From positions 1-35,595 of the forward strand of contig JAJDBA010000142.1 in the NCBI GenBank assembly GCA_029261675.1: a DNA stretch of 35,595 nt. Reading direction: 5' to 3'. This DNA comes from Nitrospinaceae bacterium. Lineage in GTDB: Bacteria; Nitrospinota; Nitrospinia; Nitrospinales; VA-1. Position 1 is the first letter of the stretch. The number at the start of each line of letters is the position of its first letter. Below, one piece after another: positions 17,458-24,498 of this stretch. The notes beneath the pieces were generated by a model. That model was given only the letters and a program-made list of their open reading frames with translations. It did no database searches and was not told the origin of the DNA. The translations under genes were made by a program, and so were the position numbers.

Positions 17458-18654
17458 ATGGAAGAGATCAAACAGCTTGTGGAAGAGCTCAATCAAGCCT
17501 TTCTGGAGCACAAAACCAAAAATGACCAACGGTTATCTGAAATTCAGAAAAAGGGGTATGCCGACCCGGTTCTGGAGGAACAGGTAGATTGCATTGCAAA
17601 GGAAATCCAGAGCCTTACCGAGGTTAAAGAACGTATTGAGAAAGTTGAAACGAAACTGAATCGTCCTGGAATGGGCCTAGGGGAAAATGAAAAATACGAC
17701 CCTCATTCACAAGCAAGAAAACAAGCTGTGGTGCATTACTTGCGAAAAGGGGAAGGGTTATTGTCGGCTGAAGAGGTCAAGCTTCTTTCTTCAGACAGCG
17801 ACCCGGATGGGGGTTACTGGATGACTCCAGACATTTCTGAGCATGCAGTACAGAAAGTTTTTGAAACTTCTCCTATGCGCAACCTGGCAACGGTGGAAAC
17901 GATATCTACCGATGCTTTGGAAATTCCTGAAGATCTTAACGAAGCGGACAGTGGTTGGACGAGTGAACGTGCGTCTCGGCCTGAAACCAATACGCCGCAG
18001 ATCGGTGTACGTCGAATTCCTGTTCATGAACTTTATGCAATGCCGAAAGCAACACAAACATTGCTAGACGATTCACGCATCGATGTTGAAATGTGGTTAT
18101 CGATGAAGATTGCCGACAAAATGTCGCGCATCGAAAACGCTTCGTTTATCAACGGTGATGGAACAGGAAAGCCACGAGGTATTCTTACCTACACGGCAGG
18201 TATGACAAATCCGGGTGAAGTACAGCAAATCAATAGCGGTAATGCCAGCTCATTGACTGCTGATGGACTACGCACGCTCTTCTATGCTTTGAAAAGTCCA
18301 TACATCCCTAATGCAAAATGGTTGATGTCGCGTAGTGCTATTGAAGAAGTTTCTAAGCTGAAAGATTCCAGCGGTTCTTATATCTGGCAGCCGGGATTTC
18401 AAGAAGGTGAACCGCAAACCTTGCTCGGTCATGCAATTGAACGTATGGAAGATATGCCACAAGTTGCAGCTAATTCCCTGTCGGTTGCATTTGGTGATTT
18501 CAGTCAAGCTTATACCATCGTTGATCGTATGGGCCTGCGTGTGCTTCGCGATCCATTCAGCTCGAAACCGTTCGTTTTGTTTTACACAACTAAACGCACC
18601 GGTGGAGATGTGACGAATTTCGAAGCCTTCGCTATCCAAAAAACCGCCGCATAA
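17458..18654 (+). CDS. Major capsid protein, HK97 fold
   Basis: 398 residues. The first 75 or so are a coiled coil (EEIKQLVEELNQAFLEHK onward), the delta scaffold domain expected to be cut off by the upstream protease. The capsid domain follows, with SDSDPDGGYWMTPDI, ENASFINGDGTGKPRGIL and GDFSQAYTIVDRMGLRVLRD, all classic HK97-type signatures. A strong ribosome site AAGGAG precedes the ATG. It is followed by an imperfect palindromic repeat rather than directly by the next gene. Confidence 0.97.
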   Translation: MEEIKQLVEELNQAFLEHKTKNDQRLSEIQKKGYADPVLEEQVDCIAKEIQSLTEVKERIEKVETKLNRPGMGLGENEKYDPHSQARKQAVVHYLRKGEGLLSAEEVKLLSSDSDPDGGYWMTPDISEHAVQKVFETSPMRNLATVETISTDALEIPEDLNEADSGWTSERASRPETNTPQIGVRRIPVHELYAMPKATQTLLDDSRIDVEMWLSMKIADKMSRIENASFINGDGTGKPRGILTYTAGMTNPGEVQQINSGNASSLTADGLRTLFYALKSPYIPNAKWLMSRSAIEEVSKLKDSSGSYIWQPGFQEGEPQTLLGHAIERMEDMPQVAANSLSVAFGDFSQAYTIVDRMGLRVLRDPFSSKPFVLFYTTKRTGGDVTNFEAFAIQKTAA

Positions 18655-18687
18655 GTGGCTATCCACCAATGGCAATAGAAAGCAACG

Positions 18688-18757
18688 CCCCCCCAACCTC
18701 CCCTTATCAGGGGAGGGGTTTTAAAAACTTCCCCCTGATAAGGGGGATTGAGGGAGT
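18688..18757. repeat. Imperfect palindromic repeat element after the capsid gene
   Basis: A GC-rich inverted repeat: a left arm with CCTCCCCTTATCAGGGGAGG (about 18697-18716) and a right arm with CCCCCTGATAAGGGGG (18731-18746), joined by TTTTAAAAA. Each arm is itself a short palindrome. This is the look of a REP- or MITE-like dispersed element. As RNA it could stabilise or attenuate transcript 3' of the capsid gene. Confidence 0.65.
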
Positions 18758-18788
18758 TACTGATTAAAAAATATTTTCGGAGAAACAA

Positions 18789-19168
18789 ATGAGAGATATT
18801 AAAAATAATTTTGATGCGGTCAATTCTATTGATCCTGATGATTACACGGCTGATGTAAATGGAGCGGGGATAGACCTCCGCGCATTTGACGGATCGGCCG
18901 TGGTGTTCAGTGTTGGTACTGTCACCGATGGAACACATACACCGAAGATTCAGGAGTCGGATGACAATTCGAACTGGAATGATGTAAATGCAAGCGATCA
19001 AGAAGGTTCATTGGTTGATTTGGCCTCTGACACCAATCAACGGGTTGGATACAAAGGCAGCAAACGCGCTACCTTCGCTCTGTTTTGACCATTGCGGGTG
19101 CTACCACAGGTGCCCAGGTAGCGGCGTTGGTGGTTCGCGGAATTCCACATCATGTTCCTGTTATTTGA
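18789..19168 (+). CDS. Phage head-associated protein, apparently frameshifted
   Basis: The first frame (18789-19088) encodes 99 residues: MRDIKNNFDAVNSIDPDDYT, then GTHTPKIQESDDNSNWNDV and QRVGYKGSKR before ending out of pattern as ATFALF. Near 19067 the other frame continues the expected protein: RYLRSVLTIAGATTGAQVAA, then LVVRGIPHHVPVI with a stop at 19166-19168. Together the pieces give about 126 residues, like a small protein often found after major capsid genes in prophages (possibly a decoration or head-completion protein; I am not sure). No classic slippery heptamer is seen at the switch, so an indel or a sequencing error is more likely than programmed shifting. Confidence 0.65.
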
Positions 19169-19228
19169 TCCTACATTTTCTCTTTTCCGGTTTTCCGGGA
19201 AAGGGTGAAATCTTTCTGGGAAAAAATT

Positions 19229-19438
19229 ATGAAAATTAAAATGCTCAAAACCCGGCAGGGATCTCCCGATGGTATTTCGGTTGTTACCTATTGCGCTGAT
19301 GACGTTGTTGATATTCCCGATGAACTTGCAATAGTTTTTCTTCGCAAACGCTGGGCCAAGAAAAATGAAACCAAAAACTTGTGCAAGGCTCCAGAAAATA
19401 AGAGAGCCAAAACTCGAAAAAAAACGGTTAAAAAATAA
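19229..19438 (+). CDS. Hypothetical small basic phage protein
   Basis: 69 residues from the ATG at 19229 (a GTG at 19205 would give eight more without better support). The N-terminal part has a short beta-like segment (MKIKMLKTRQGSPDGISV, DDVVDIPDELAIVFLRKRWA) and the C-terminus is a strongly basic tail (KRAKTRKKTVKK). The layout suggests a nucleic-acid or capsid contact, but I recognise no family. Its stop overlaps the ATG of the connector gene (TAATG), so it is coupled into the head-completion operon. Confidence 0.55.
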   Translation: MKIKMLKTRQGSPDGISVVTYCADDVVDIPDELAIVFLRKRWAKKNETKNLCKAPENKRAKTRKKTVKK

Positions 19439-20073
19439 TGGCCTTAAAAATAAAAACGCCTCCTCTTATAGAACCGGTTACCCTTGCTGAAGTCAAAAGC
19501 CTGCTGCGTATTGATGATGGTGACGATGATACTTTGATTTCTTCAATGATTACGGCAATTCGTCAACGAGCTGAGGAATGGACGCGCAGATCTTTTTTAA
19601 CGCAAACCTGGACGCTTTGGTTAGATGAATTTTCTTTCCGGCCTGGGAATACGCTAAACAAATTGAATGGGCGGGTCATTATCATTCCTCGACCTCCTAT
19701 GCAGTCGGTTGTTCATATAAAGACCTACGATAGTGATAATTCCACGGCAACTTTTGATGCCAGTGACTATTTTGTCGACACTGCACCTTCTCCGGGAAGG
19801 GTCGCCTTGAATGACAACAGTTCCTGGCCTACTTCGCTGAGAAAATTCAGCGCGGTTGAAGTCGAATTCATTGCAGGTTATGGATCGACTGCCAGTGATG
19901 TGCCTGAAGGAATCAAACAAGGTATGTTGCAATGGATAAAACTGTTGTTTGCTAATAAATCAAAACTGTATGAATCGGATGAATCGACTCTAGGGTTATT
20001 AGAGATGAACCAAATACCGATTCCACCTTTGGTGATGATGCTTTGGGAACCTTATAGGTTGGTACAACTTTAA
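19438..20073 (+). CDS. Head-tail connector protein (phiE125 gp8 / HK97 gp6-like)
   Basis: 211-residue adaptor that binds beneath the portal. The N-terminus has the diagnostic PPLIEPVTLAEVKSLLRIDD with DTLISSMITAIRQRAEEWTRRSF, followed by LTQTWTLWLD, FRPGN, IPRPPMQSV and a C-terminal VPEGIKQGMLQWIKLLFANK helix. These are standard for the phiE125 gp8 family of connector proteins. Coupled by overlap with the small gene upstream. Length is normal. Confidence 0.9.
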   Translation: MALKIKTPPLIEPVTLAEVKSLLRIDDGDDDTLISSMITAIRQRAEEWTRRSFLTQTWTLWLDEFSFRPGNTLNKLNGRVIIIPRPPMQSVVHIKTYDSDNSTATFDASDYFVDTAPSPGRVALNDNSSWPTSLRKFSAVEVEFIAGYGSTASDVPEGIKQGMLQWIKLLFANKSKLYESDESTLGLLEMNQIPIPPLVMMLWEPYRLVQL

Positions 20074-20093
20074 TATTTTAACTGGATTCAAAT

Positions 20094-20567
20094 ATGTCCC
20101 TCTCCATTGAGTTTGACTCGTTTGAAAAAATTAAAAAGCTGTTTAAAAATCTGTCACTGGGGATGAAAAATGTGGCAAGCGAAACAGGTCGCCAGCTTAC
20201 CAATGAGGCCGAACATTTTGCAAAAGATCGAGTTCGTTCTCCCAGTCGTAAACCTGGAAGAGGGAGTGGGGCATATTTTCAGTCCATTCAATCCAGCTTT
20301 AAAGACGATCGAGTTTCTTTTACTGGTAATTTGAAAAGCGACTCTCCCATTGCTGGAATTATTGAGTTTGGCAGCCAGCCTCATATCATTCGTCCAAAAA
20401 ATAATAAACTTTTGTTCTGGTCGGGGGCCAGGCATCCGGTGAAGGAAGTGAAGCATCCGGGAACGCCAGCCTTTAGGGTTTTGGGAGATGCAGTAGAAGA
20501 AGCCTCGTTACAAACAGGTGAAATATTTGAAAAAGCTCTTAAAAAACAATTTGGAGACAATCGGTGA
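20094..20567 (+). CDS. HK97 gp10-like head-tail joining / tail completion protein
   Basis: 157 residues. The N-terminus starts with an amphipathic helix region (FEKIKKLFKNLSLGMKNVASE), and the core has GIIEFGSQPHIIRPKNNKLL followed by HPVKEVKHPGTPAF, the hallmark of the gp10 family that joins heads and tails. Overlaps the following GTG start by four bases (GTGA). Confidence 0.9.
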   Translation: MSLSIEFDSFEKIKKLFKNLSLGMKNVASETGRQLTNEAEHFAKDRVRSPSRKPGRGSGAYFQSIQSSFKDDRVSFTGNLKSDSPIAGIIEFGSQPHIIRPKNNKLLFWSGARHPVKEVKHPGTPAFRVLGDAVEEASLQTGEIFEKALKKQFGDNR

Positions 20568-21034
20568 CCGATTATACGGCTTTGGGTAACGCCATTAAAA
20601 CGACTTTGCAAAACGATATCTGGATAGGGAACAACGTTCAAACGATTGAAACCCATAAACGCGGATTTTCGATTCAGGATGAAAAAGATGCGCGGTTTTT
20701 TTCCACAGATGATCTTCCGGCCATTGCCATTGTTCCTAATTCAGAAGGCAAACAGCAGGAATTGCAAACGACAAATGAAATAAGAGAAACCGTTCCTGCG
20801 CAGGTAGTGGCGGTGACACGGCAACGCAACGCACAATCGGGTATAACTGCCCATCATACATTTCTTCAGAATATTGAACGGGTTTTGGAAAAACAAAAAA
20901 CCTCTGTCAATAATCTGGGCATTGATGCTTTTGTTCAAAGTGTCAACACCACTGAGGAACAATTTAAAAAAGGGGAATATTATTATTTTATTTCTACTTC
21001 TATCGCACAAATAGAACTGACCACTTCTTTCTAA
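20564..21034 (+). CDS. Tail terminator-like protein
   Basis: 156 residues starting at a GTG overlapping the previous stop, with TTGGAG upstream. The sequence (TALGNAIKTTLQNDIWIGNN, DLPAIAIVPNSEG, and a C-terminal EYYYFISTSIAQIELTTSF) fits the small tail terminator or minor tail U-like fold in both size and position (after gp10, before tail tube). Recognition is mainly from synteny and secondary-structure pattern. Confidence 0.65.
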   Translation: MTDYTALGNAIKTTLQNDIWIGNNVQTIETHKRGFSIQDEKDARFFSTDDLPAIAIVPNSEGKQQELQTTNEIRETVPAQVVAVTRQRNAQSGITAHHTFLQNIERVLEKQKTSVNNLGIDAFVQSVNTTEEQFKKGEYYYFISTSIAQIELTTSF

Positions 21035-21101
21035 CCCCACAAAGTGGGGTTAATTTCCCGTGGCTTGCCACGTCTGTTAAATAAAAATATTTTTGGGATA
21101 C
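21031..21101 (+). repeat. 71-bp dispersed repeat, copy A
   Basis: About 86% identical to the reverse complement of 26772-26842 (ten or so mismatches counted by eye). It contains the hairpins CCCCAC-AAA-GTGGGG and CGTGGC-TT-GCCACG and a shared TGTTAAATAAAAATATT. It fills the gap upstream of the tail tube gene; copy B is just upstream of the hub gene. A mobile, MITE-like origin is possible. Confidence 0.7.
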
Positions 21102-21178
21102 CCCGTCTACTCGTGGCGGGGTTGTTCAATAATAAAAATTGCAAGGGCGCTCTACTCTTGCGGCTTGAGGAAAATTTT

Positions 21179-22222
21179 ATGACAACCAAACGAATCACCA
21201 CAGGGTGGCGCGGGTTTTCTACAGCAAAGGAATCCGCTTATGGAACTCCGACAGCTCTGGCTACCGCCTTCAATTTTGAAGGACCGATCACCGATGTTCA
21301 GCCCAATGAAATACAAACCGATGAAAATGAAATAACCGGACTCAATGAACTAGCGATGCAGGAAATTCTCAATTGGAAACTCGACGGCAGTCATCAACAG
21401 CGCGCTATGCCACATAACATGGCTCATTTCCTATCGATGGTTATGGGTAAAGTGACCACCGATCAGCCAGATAATACTAATGACCCCACCGTGTATCGGC
21501 ACTATATCGAGCGTGATTTAGTGAACATTGTATTGCCTTCTTTGACAATGGTGGAATATGACGGAATCGCCGCAAAACGTTTTAGTGGATTGTTCGGGAA
21601 ATCCGTAAAAATTAGCGGTGAACGTGGGGATTTTGTGAAACTCGAAGCTCAGTTCGGCGGTATGGGTAAAGAAGAATCCAATTCAGATTCCAAACCTACT
21701 GTTGCGGGAGAATCTTATCTGCGTTACGGCGATGTTAATTTTATCCGTGGAGGATCGCTTTCTGGGTCTGTTGGTAGTGGTGACTTGGCTGTTGGCGGTT
21801 CTCCCACTTCGCTGCAAGGAGATTTGCAATCGTTTGAATGGACTATCGATAACCAGGCACAAACCATTTATGAAATGGGTGACAGCAGCAGTTATGTATC
21901 TCGGGTGGAGCGTGGTGATAAATTCAATCAGAGCTTATCCGCAGTATTTGAAATGCAGGACGATACTCATAAAACGGGACTGATCAATGGCAGCGAATAT
22001 GTGATGAATATACCGATTACTGGAGCTGTAATTGCAGATGGAGTGGGATCTTATAATTTCTCCTGCGATATTATTTTTCCTAAAGTGGTTTATAAAGAAG
22101 CCAAAAAAGACCGAGATGGAGAAATCGTTACAGTGAACGCAGAATTTCAAGTACTTGAAGATACAACCTATGGTTCTGTGATTGTAAAAATCATCAACGA
22201 ACAGGCCGCTTACTTAAGCTAA
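21179..22222 (+). CDS. Major tail tube protein
   Basis: I place the start at the ATG at 21179 (MTTKRITTGWRGFSTAKESA), which has GAGG eight bases upstream, giving 347 residues; upstream in-frame sequence is translated repeat and is not part of the gene. The protein is beta-rich and acidic, with an N-terminal GPITDVQPNEIQTDENEITG and a C-terminal VNAEFQVLEDTTYGSVIVKI. Position between the tail terminator and the tail chaperones identifies the tube protein of a siphovirus-like tail. Residue-level family recognition is moderate. Confidence 0.75.
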   Translation: MTTKRITTGWRGFSTAKESAYGTPTALATAFNFEGPITDVQPNEIQTDENEITGLNELAMQEILNWKLDGSHQQRAMPHNMAHFLSMVMGKVTTDQPDNTNDPTVYRHYIERDLVNIVLPSLTMVEYDGIAAKRFSGLFGKSVKISGERGDFVKLEAQFGGMGKEESNSDSKPTVAGESYLRYGDVNFIRGGSLSGSVGSGDLAVGGSPTSLQGDLQSFEWTIDNQAQTIYEMGDSSSYVSRVERGDKFNQSLSAVFEMQDDTHKTGLINGSEYVMNIPITGAVIADGVGSYNFSCDIIFPKVVYKEAKKDRDGEIVTVNAEFQVLEDTTYGSVIVKIINEQAAYLS

Positions 22223-22239
22223 TAAAAGGAGATACCCGA

Positions 22240-22635
22240 GTGAAAGTTAATTTGAACCCAGGTGTTACAAATATAGAAATCCCTTACGGAGAAGTGAAAG
22301 TGGTGCTGGTGTTGAGGAGTACCTCCTCTGAAGAATTTTGTCATTTTTTAAAGTCGCGTTTTAAGTTTGGAACAGGCGGTGGTGTCATGGAAGACCAATC
22401 TTCATCTGCACGCATTGATTTTATTGATCAATTATTGCTCGACATTAAAGTTAAAGATAAAGAGGGAAATATTGGCGAAGCCGTTTTTACAGATTCCGAA
22501 AGTGGAGAAGAAAAACCTTTAACCCCTGAGACTCCCGATTGGAAGAAATATGTGTTGCCGTCTTTCAAGCACGCGGCGGCTGTTGTTTTTGAAGGGGTCA
22601 GCGCAAAAATGGAAAACGCCGTTTTAAAAAACTGA
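22240..22635 (+). CDS. Tail assembly chaperone (G-like), upstream frame
   Basis: 131 residues from a GTG with AAGGAG about eight bases upstream. It follows the tail tube gene and precedes the tape measure, the place of lambda gpG-type chaperones that coat the tape measure during assembly. Near the end the zero frame reads TTA AAA AAC TGA: the classic slippery heptamer A AAA AAC is in the correct phase one codon before the stop, and the -1 frame continues into the next gene. So this frame gives the short chaperone and a minority extended product. Confidence 0.8.
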   Translation: MKVNLNPGVTNIEIPYGEVKVVLVLRSTSSEEFCHFLKSRFKFGTGGGVMEDQSSSARIDFIDQLLLDIKVKDKEGNIGEAVFTDSESGEEKPLTPETPDWKKYVLPSFKHAAAVVFEGVSAKMENAVLKN

Positions 22636-22675
22636 TCAGCTACTTTCAGGACAATGTGCCCGAGCTGGAAGTAGC
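22626..22675 (+). promoter_or_regulatory. Programmed -1 ribosomal frameshift signal
   Basis: Slippery heptamer AAAAAAC (22626-22632) in frame as A AAA AAC. After a six-base spacer comes a hairpin with an 11-pair stem, GCTACTTTCAG (22639-22649) with CTGGAAGTAGC (22665-22675), including one G-U pair, and a 15-base loop. Slippery site, spacer and stem length fit the established bacterial and phage -1 frameshift design. Confidence 0.85.
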
Positions 22676-22922
22676 GTACCAAAATTTTTTAAATCGAGTT
22701 TATGAAGAAACGGATAATCCCGAATGGAATATTGAAAACCACCCGACACGAAAAATTCTATCTCGTTATACAAATGGTTTCCGAAACTGGGTGAACTATC
22801 TTGAAAGTATGCTTTTACTTAAAAAGGGTGGCTATCCGTTTGGCAAGAACGACTTGGATATTGTGGATTGGAAAGCCTTGGCTTTGATGGAGCAAATTCA
22901 AGGTAAAAGCCAACAGATTTGA
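22633..22922 (+). CDS. Tail assembly chaperone T domain, reached by -1 frameshift
   Basis: In the -1 frame relative to the G-like gene the reading continues after AAA as LISYFQDNVPELEVAYQNF and ends with LMEQIQGKSQQI at 22922. The fused product would be about 227 residues. This copies the G/GT arrangement of lambda and other siphoviruses, where the T part binds the tail tube and tape measure. A GTG at 22656 with AGGA upstream could give independent translation, but the complete slippery site and hairpin favour frameshifting. The gene is followed by the antisense zinc-ribbon cassette. Confidence 0.75.
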
Positions 22923-22931
22923 ACAGGTAGT

Positions 22932-23210
22932 TTAAAAAATTTTTTTAAAAAAGTTGAAATAATAAACTGTTAAAGAAATATAAAATCCAAAATGAGGTAG
23001 CCAGGCCCAAACGGGTGGGGGTGTATCGCTATTGAACCATTCACTATTATTAGGAAAAATGATAACTAAACTTATAAGCGAAACAATAGCCATTGCCTTC
23101 ATCCAGAATTCATTTTTTGGTGCGGGTTCTTTTATACCGCACCGTGGGCAAAATAAAGCTTCTTGGGCGACTTGCTTTTGGCAGTTTTTACAGGGAAAGA
23201 GGAAGTTCAT
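22932..23210 (-). CDS. Zinc-ribbon membrane protein 1
   Basis: 92 residues, antisense to the tail operon. The N-terminus is a zinc ribbon: FPCKNCQKQV and LFCPRCG (two CxxC knuckles). Two hydrophobic segments follow (about AMAIVSLISLVIIF and LPHFGFYISLTVYYF), so the ribbon is probably cytosolic and the rest membrane-embedded. No Shine-Dalgarno is visible. First of a minus-strand cassette of such proteins wedged between the tail chaperones and tape measure. Function unknown; a moron or host-interaction role is conjecture. Confidence 0.65.
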   Translation of the reverse strand: MNFLFPCKNCQKQVAQEALFCPRCGIKEPAPKNEFWMKAMAIVSLISLVIIFPNNSEWFNSDTPPPVWAWLPHFGFYISLTVYYFNFFKKIF

Positions 23211-23306
23211 TTTTTGTTTGAATAATTAGTTAATGGTTGAAAAATATTCTGTGAAATATATTAATTTATAGTTTCGCAAAGAAATACTCTATTGAGTTCG
23301 ATCTAA

Positions 23307-23702
23307 TTATTTTTGGTGGAGGTACCATACCCAACCGCATAAATTTATTATCAAAAATATATTACCTAAAAATTCGAAAAAGGGACTCCAGCGAAACCAG
23401 ACATCGTAATTTGCTATCAATAAAAATGTAAATAAAATTTGAGAAACAAATATATTGGTTTTTAGGTTTTCCTGGATGTCTGGATTGCGGATACCACAAT
23501 TTGGACATACATAAGCTTTTTGGAATACATCGGTTTCACAAGTTCTACAAGGTATTAAGGGGCTTGTGATTTTAGTTTTTCCTAATGAAGAGCTGTCTAA
23601 GTTACTTTGGACGATTTTAGGAATGGGTATTCCGCAGTTGGGACAGGTCACGGCTTTATCACTGATTTCTTTTCCGCATTCTTTACAGGGAGTTAATGGC
23701 AT
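23307..23702 (-). CDS. Zinc-ribbon membrane protein 2 (double ribbon)
   Basis: 131 residues. Two zinc ribbons come first: PCKECGKEISDKAVTCPNCG (about 6-25) and PCRTCETDVFQKAYVCPNCG (about 51-70). Two hydrophobic segments follow (VSQILFTFLLIANY and FFEFLGNIFLIINLCGWVW). The first ribbon is nearly identical at the DNA level to the start of the neighbouring frameshifted gene (about 75 bp at 23621-23702 versus 23965-24046), so the two arose by duplication. Role unknown. Confidence 0.68.
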   Translation of the reverse strand: MPLTPCKECGKEISDKAVTCPNCGIPIPKIVQSNLDSSSLGKTKITSPLIPCRTCETDVFQKAYVCPNCGIRNPDIQENLKTNIFVSQILFTFLLIANYDVWFRWSPFFEFLGNIFLIINLCGWVWYLHQK

Positions 23703-23750
23703 TTATATTAGGTAATTTATTAAAAAGGAATTTACTTTTTATGGCATATA

Positions 23751-24046
23751 TCATTTAACAAAAATTGAAAAAAGCAATACTAGAACCACCATTGAAAAAA
23801 ATATATTAAATAGTGTATTGCATTCATGACAGGGGAAATAGGTTCCACAGGTGTCACAAAACCTTTGTCCATATTTTATTGAAGTACGGCACTTTCTACA
23901 GAAAACGGGAAGGGGCTTAAAATATAGCCCCTTAGATTTTTCGGGGGGGGGTATTTCATCCGCGGGATAGGTATCCCGCAGTTGGGGCAAGTCACGGCTT
24001 TATCACTGATTTCTTTTCCGCATTCATTGCATGGAATCAAGGCCAC
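23751..24046 (-). CDS. Zinc-ribbon membrane protein 3, interrupted at a G9 tract
   Basis: The gene starts at a GTG (24046) with AAGGAG nine bases upstream and reads VALIPCNECGKEISDKAVTC and a PNCGIP end, a zinc ribbon like that of its neighbour. At the homopolymer G9 (23943-23951 on the plus strand) the frame is lost. One more base in the tract would join it to PPPEKSKGLYFKPLPVFCRK, then CDTCGTYFPCHECNTLF and a C-terminal membrane segment (IFFSMVVLVLLFSIFV). So the gene is either switched by tract slippage, degenerate, or affected by a sequencing error. The second half alone was readable from 23990, but its N-terminal part is out of frame. Confidence 0.6.
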
Positions 24047-24118
24047 CTAGCTAAACTCCTTTTTGATTAAGAAAAGGAAGAAGACAATAAAATCATATTT
24101 TATTCAGAGCTATAGCAA

Positions 24119-24229
24119 TCAGAACCATGTGCCGCAATGAACACAAATGGAATGTCTTTCTTTTACTTTGCCTTTGCATTTTCTACATAAGTCTTCGTTG
24201 TCGTTGATGAACCATTGCCAGAGTGCCAT
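24119..24229 (-). pseudogene. Truncated tandem copy of zinc-ribbon gene 4
   Basis: A 36-residue remnant (MALWQWFINDNEDLCRKCKG, then SICVHCGTWF and stop) about 87% identical to the first 110 nt of the gene immediately upstream. It starts five bases after that gene's stop, so it is a tandem duplicate cut short before the membrane segment. It keeps both CxxC pairs, so a short product is possible. Confidence 0.6.
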
Positions 24230-24233
24230 AGAG

Positions 24234-24434
24234 TTAACTGGAATAAAATTCAATTATATAGAGCAGTACAATTACTAGAATAAGAACAACAAATGTAAGG
24301 GTCCTTTTATTTGCTTCAGTGCAAGGGAACCATGTGCTGCAATGAACGCAAATGGAATGTCTTTCTTTTACCTTGCCTTTACATTTTCTGCAAAGATCGT
24401 CATTGTCATTGATGAACCATTGCCAAAGTGCCAT
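24234..24434 (-). CDS. Zinc-ribbon membrane protein 4
   Basis: 66 residues from the ATG at 24434 (AGGG seven bases upstream). Zinc-ribbon knuckles LCRKCKG and ICVHCS are followed by a C-terminal membrane segment (LTFVVLILVIVLLYIIEF). The aromatic N-terminus MALWQWFIND is shared with the truncated copy downstream. It is divergent from the tape measure gene, whose start is 65 nt away, so the cassette promoter probably lies in that gap. Function unknown. Confidence 0.6.
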   Translation of the reverse strand: MALWQWFINDNDDLCRKCKGKVKERHSICVHCSTWFPCTEANKRTLTFVVLILVIVLLYIIEFYSS

Positions 24435-24498
24435 GGGATGCCCTGAAAAATTCTGTTTACCTTGATTATATAACAAAAATTTGGATTAAGGATTGAAA

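Noticed and set aside
17366..17587. Open frame overlapping the start of the capsid gene
   Set aside because: Shadow of the capsid reading frame without its own ribosome site; the capsid start has AAGGAG.
18988..19239. Alternative frame across the frameshifted head gene
   Set aside because: Its translation (CFDHCGCYHRCPG) does not match any phage protein pattern; the frame giving TIAGATTGAQVAA does.
22932..24434. Toxin-antitoxin module or CRISPR-like repeats in the zinc-ribbon cassette
   Set aside because: Repeated DNA there is coding duplication of zinc ribbons, not regularly spaced short repeats, and no toxin-like or antitoxin-like pair is visible.
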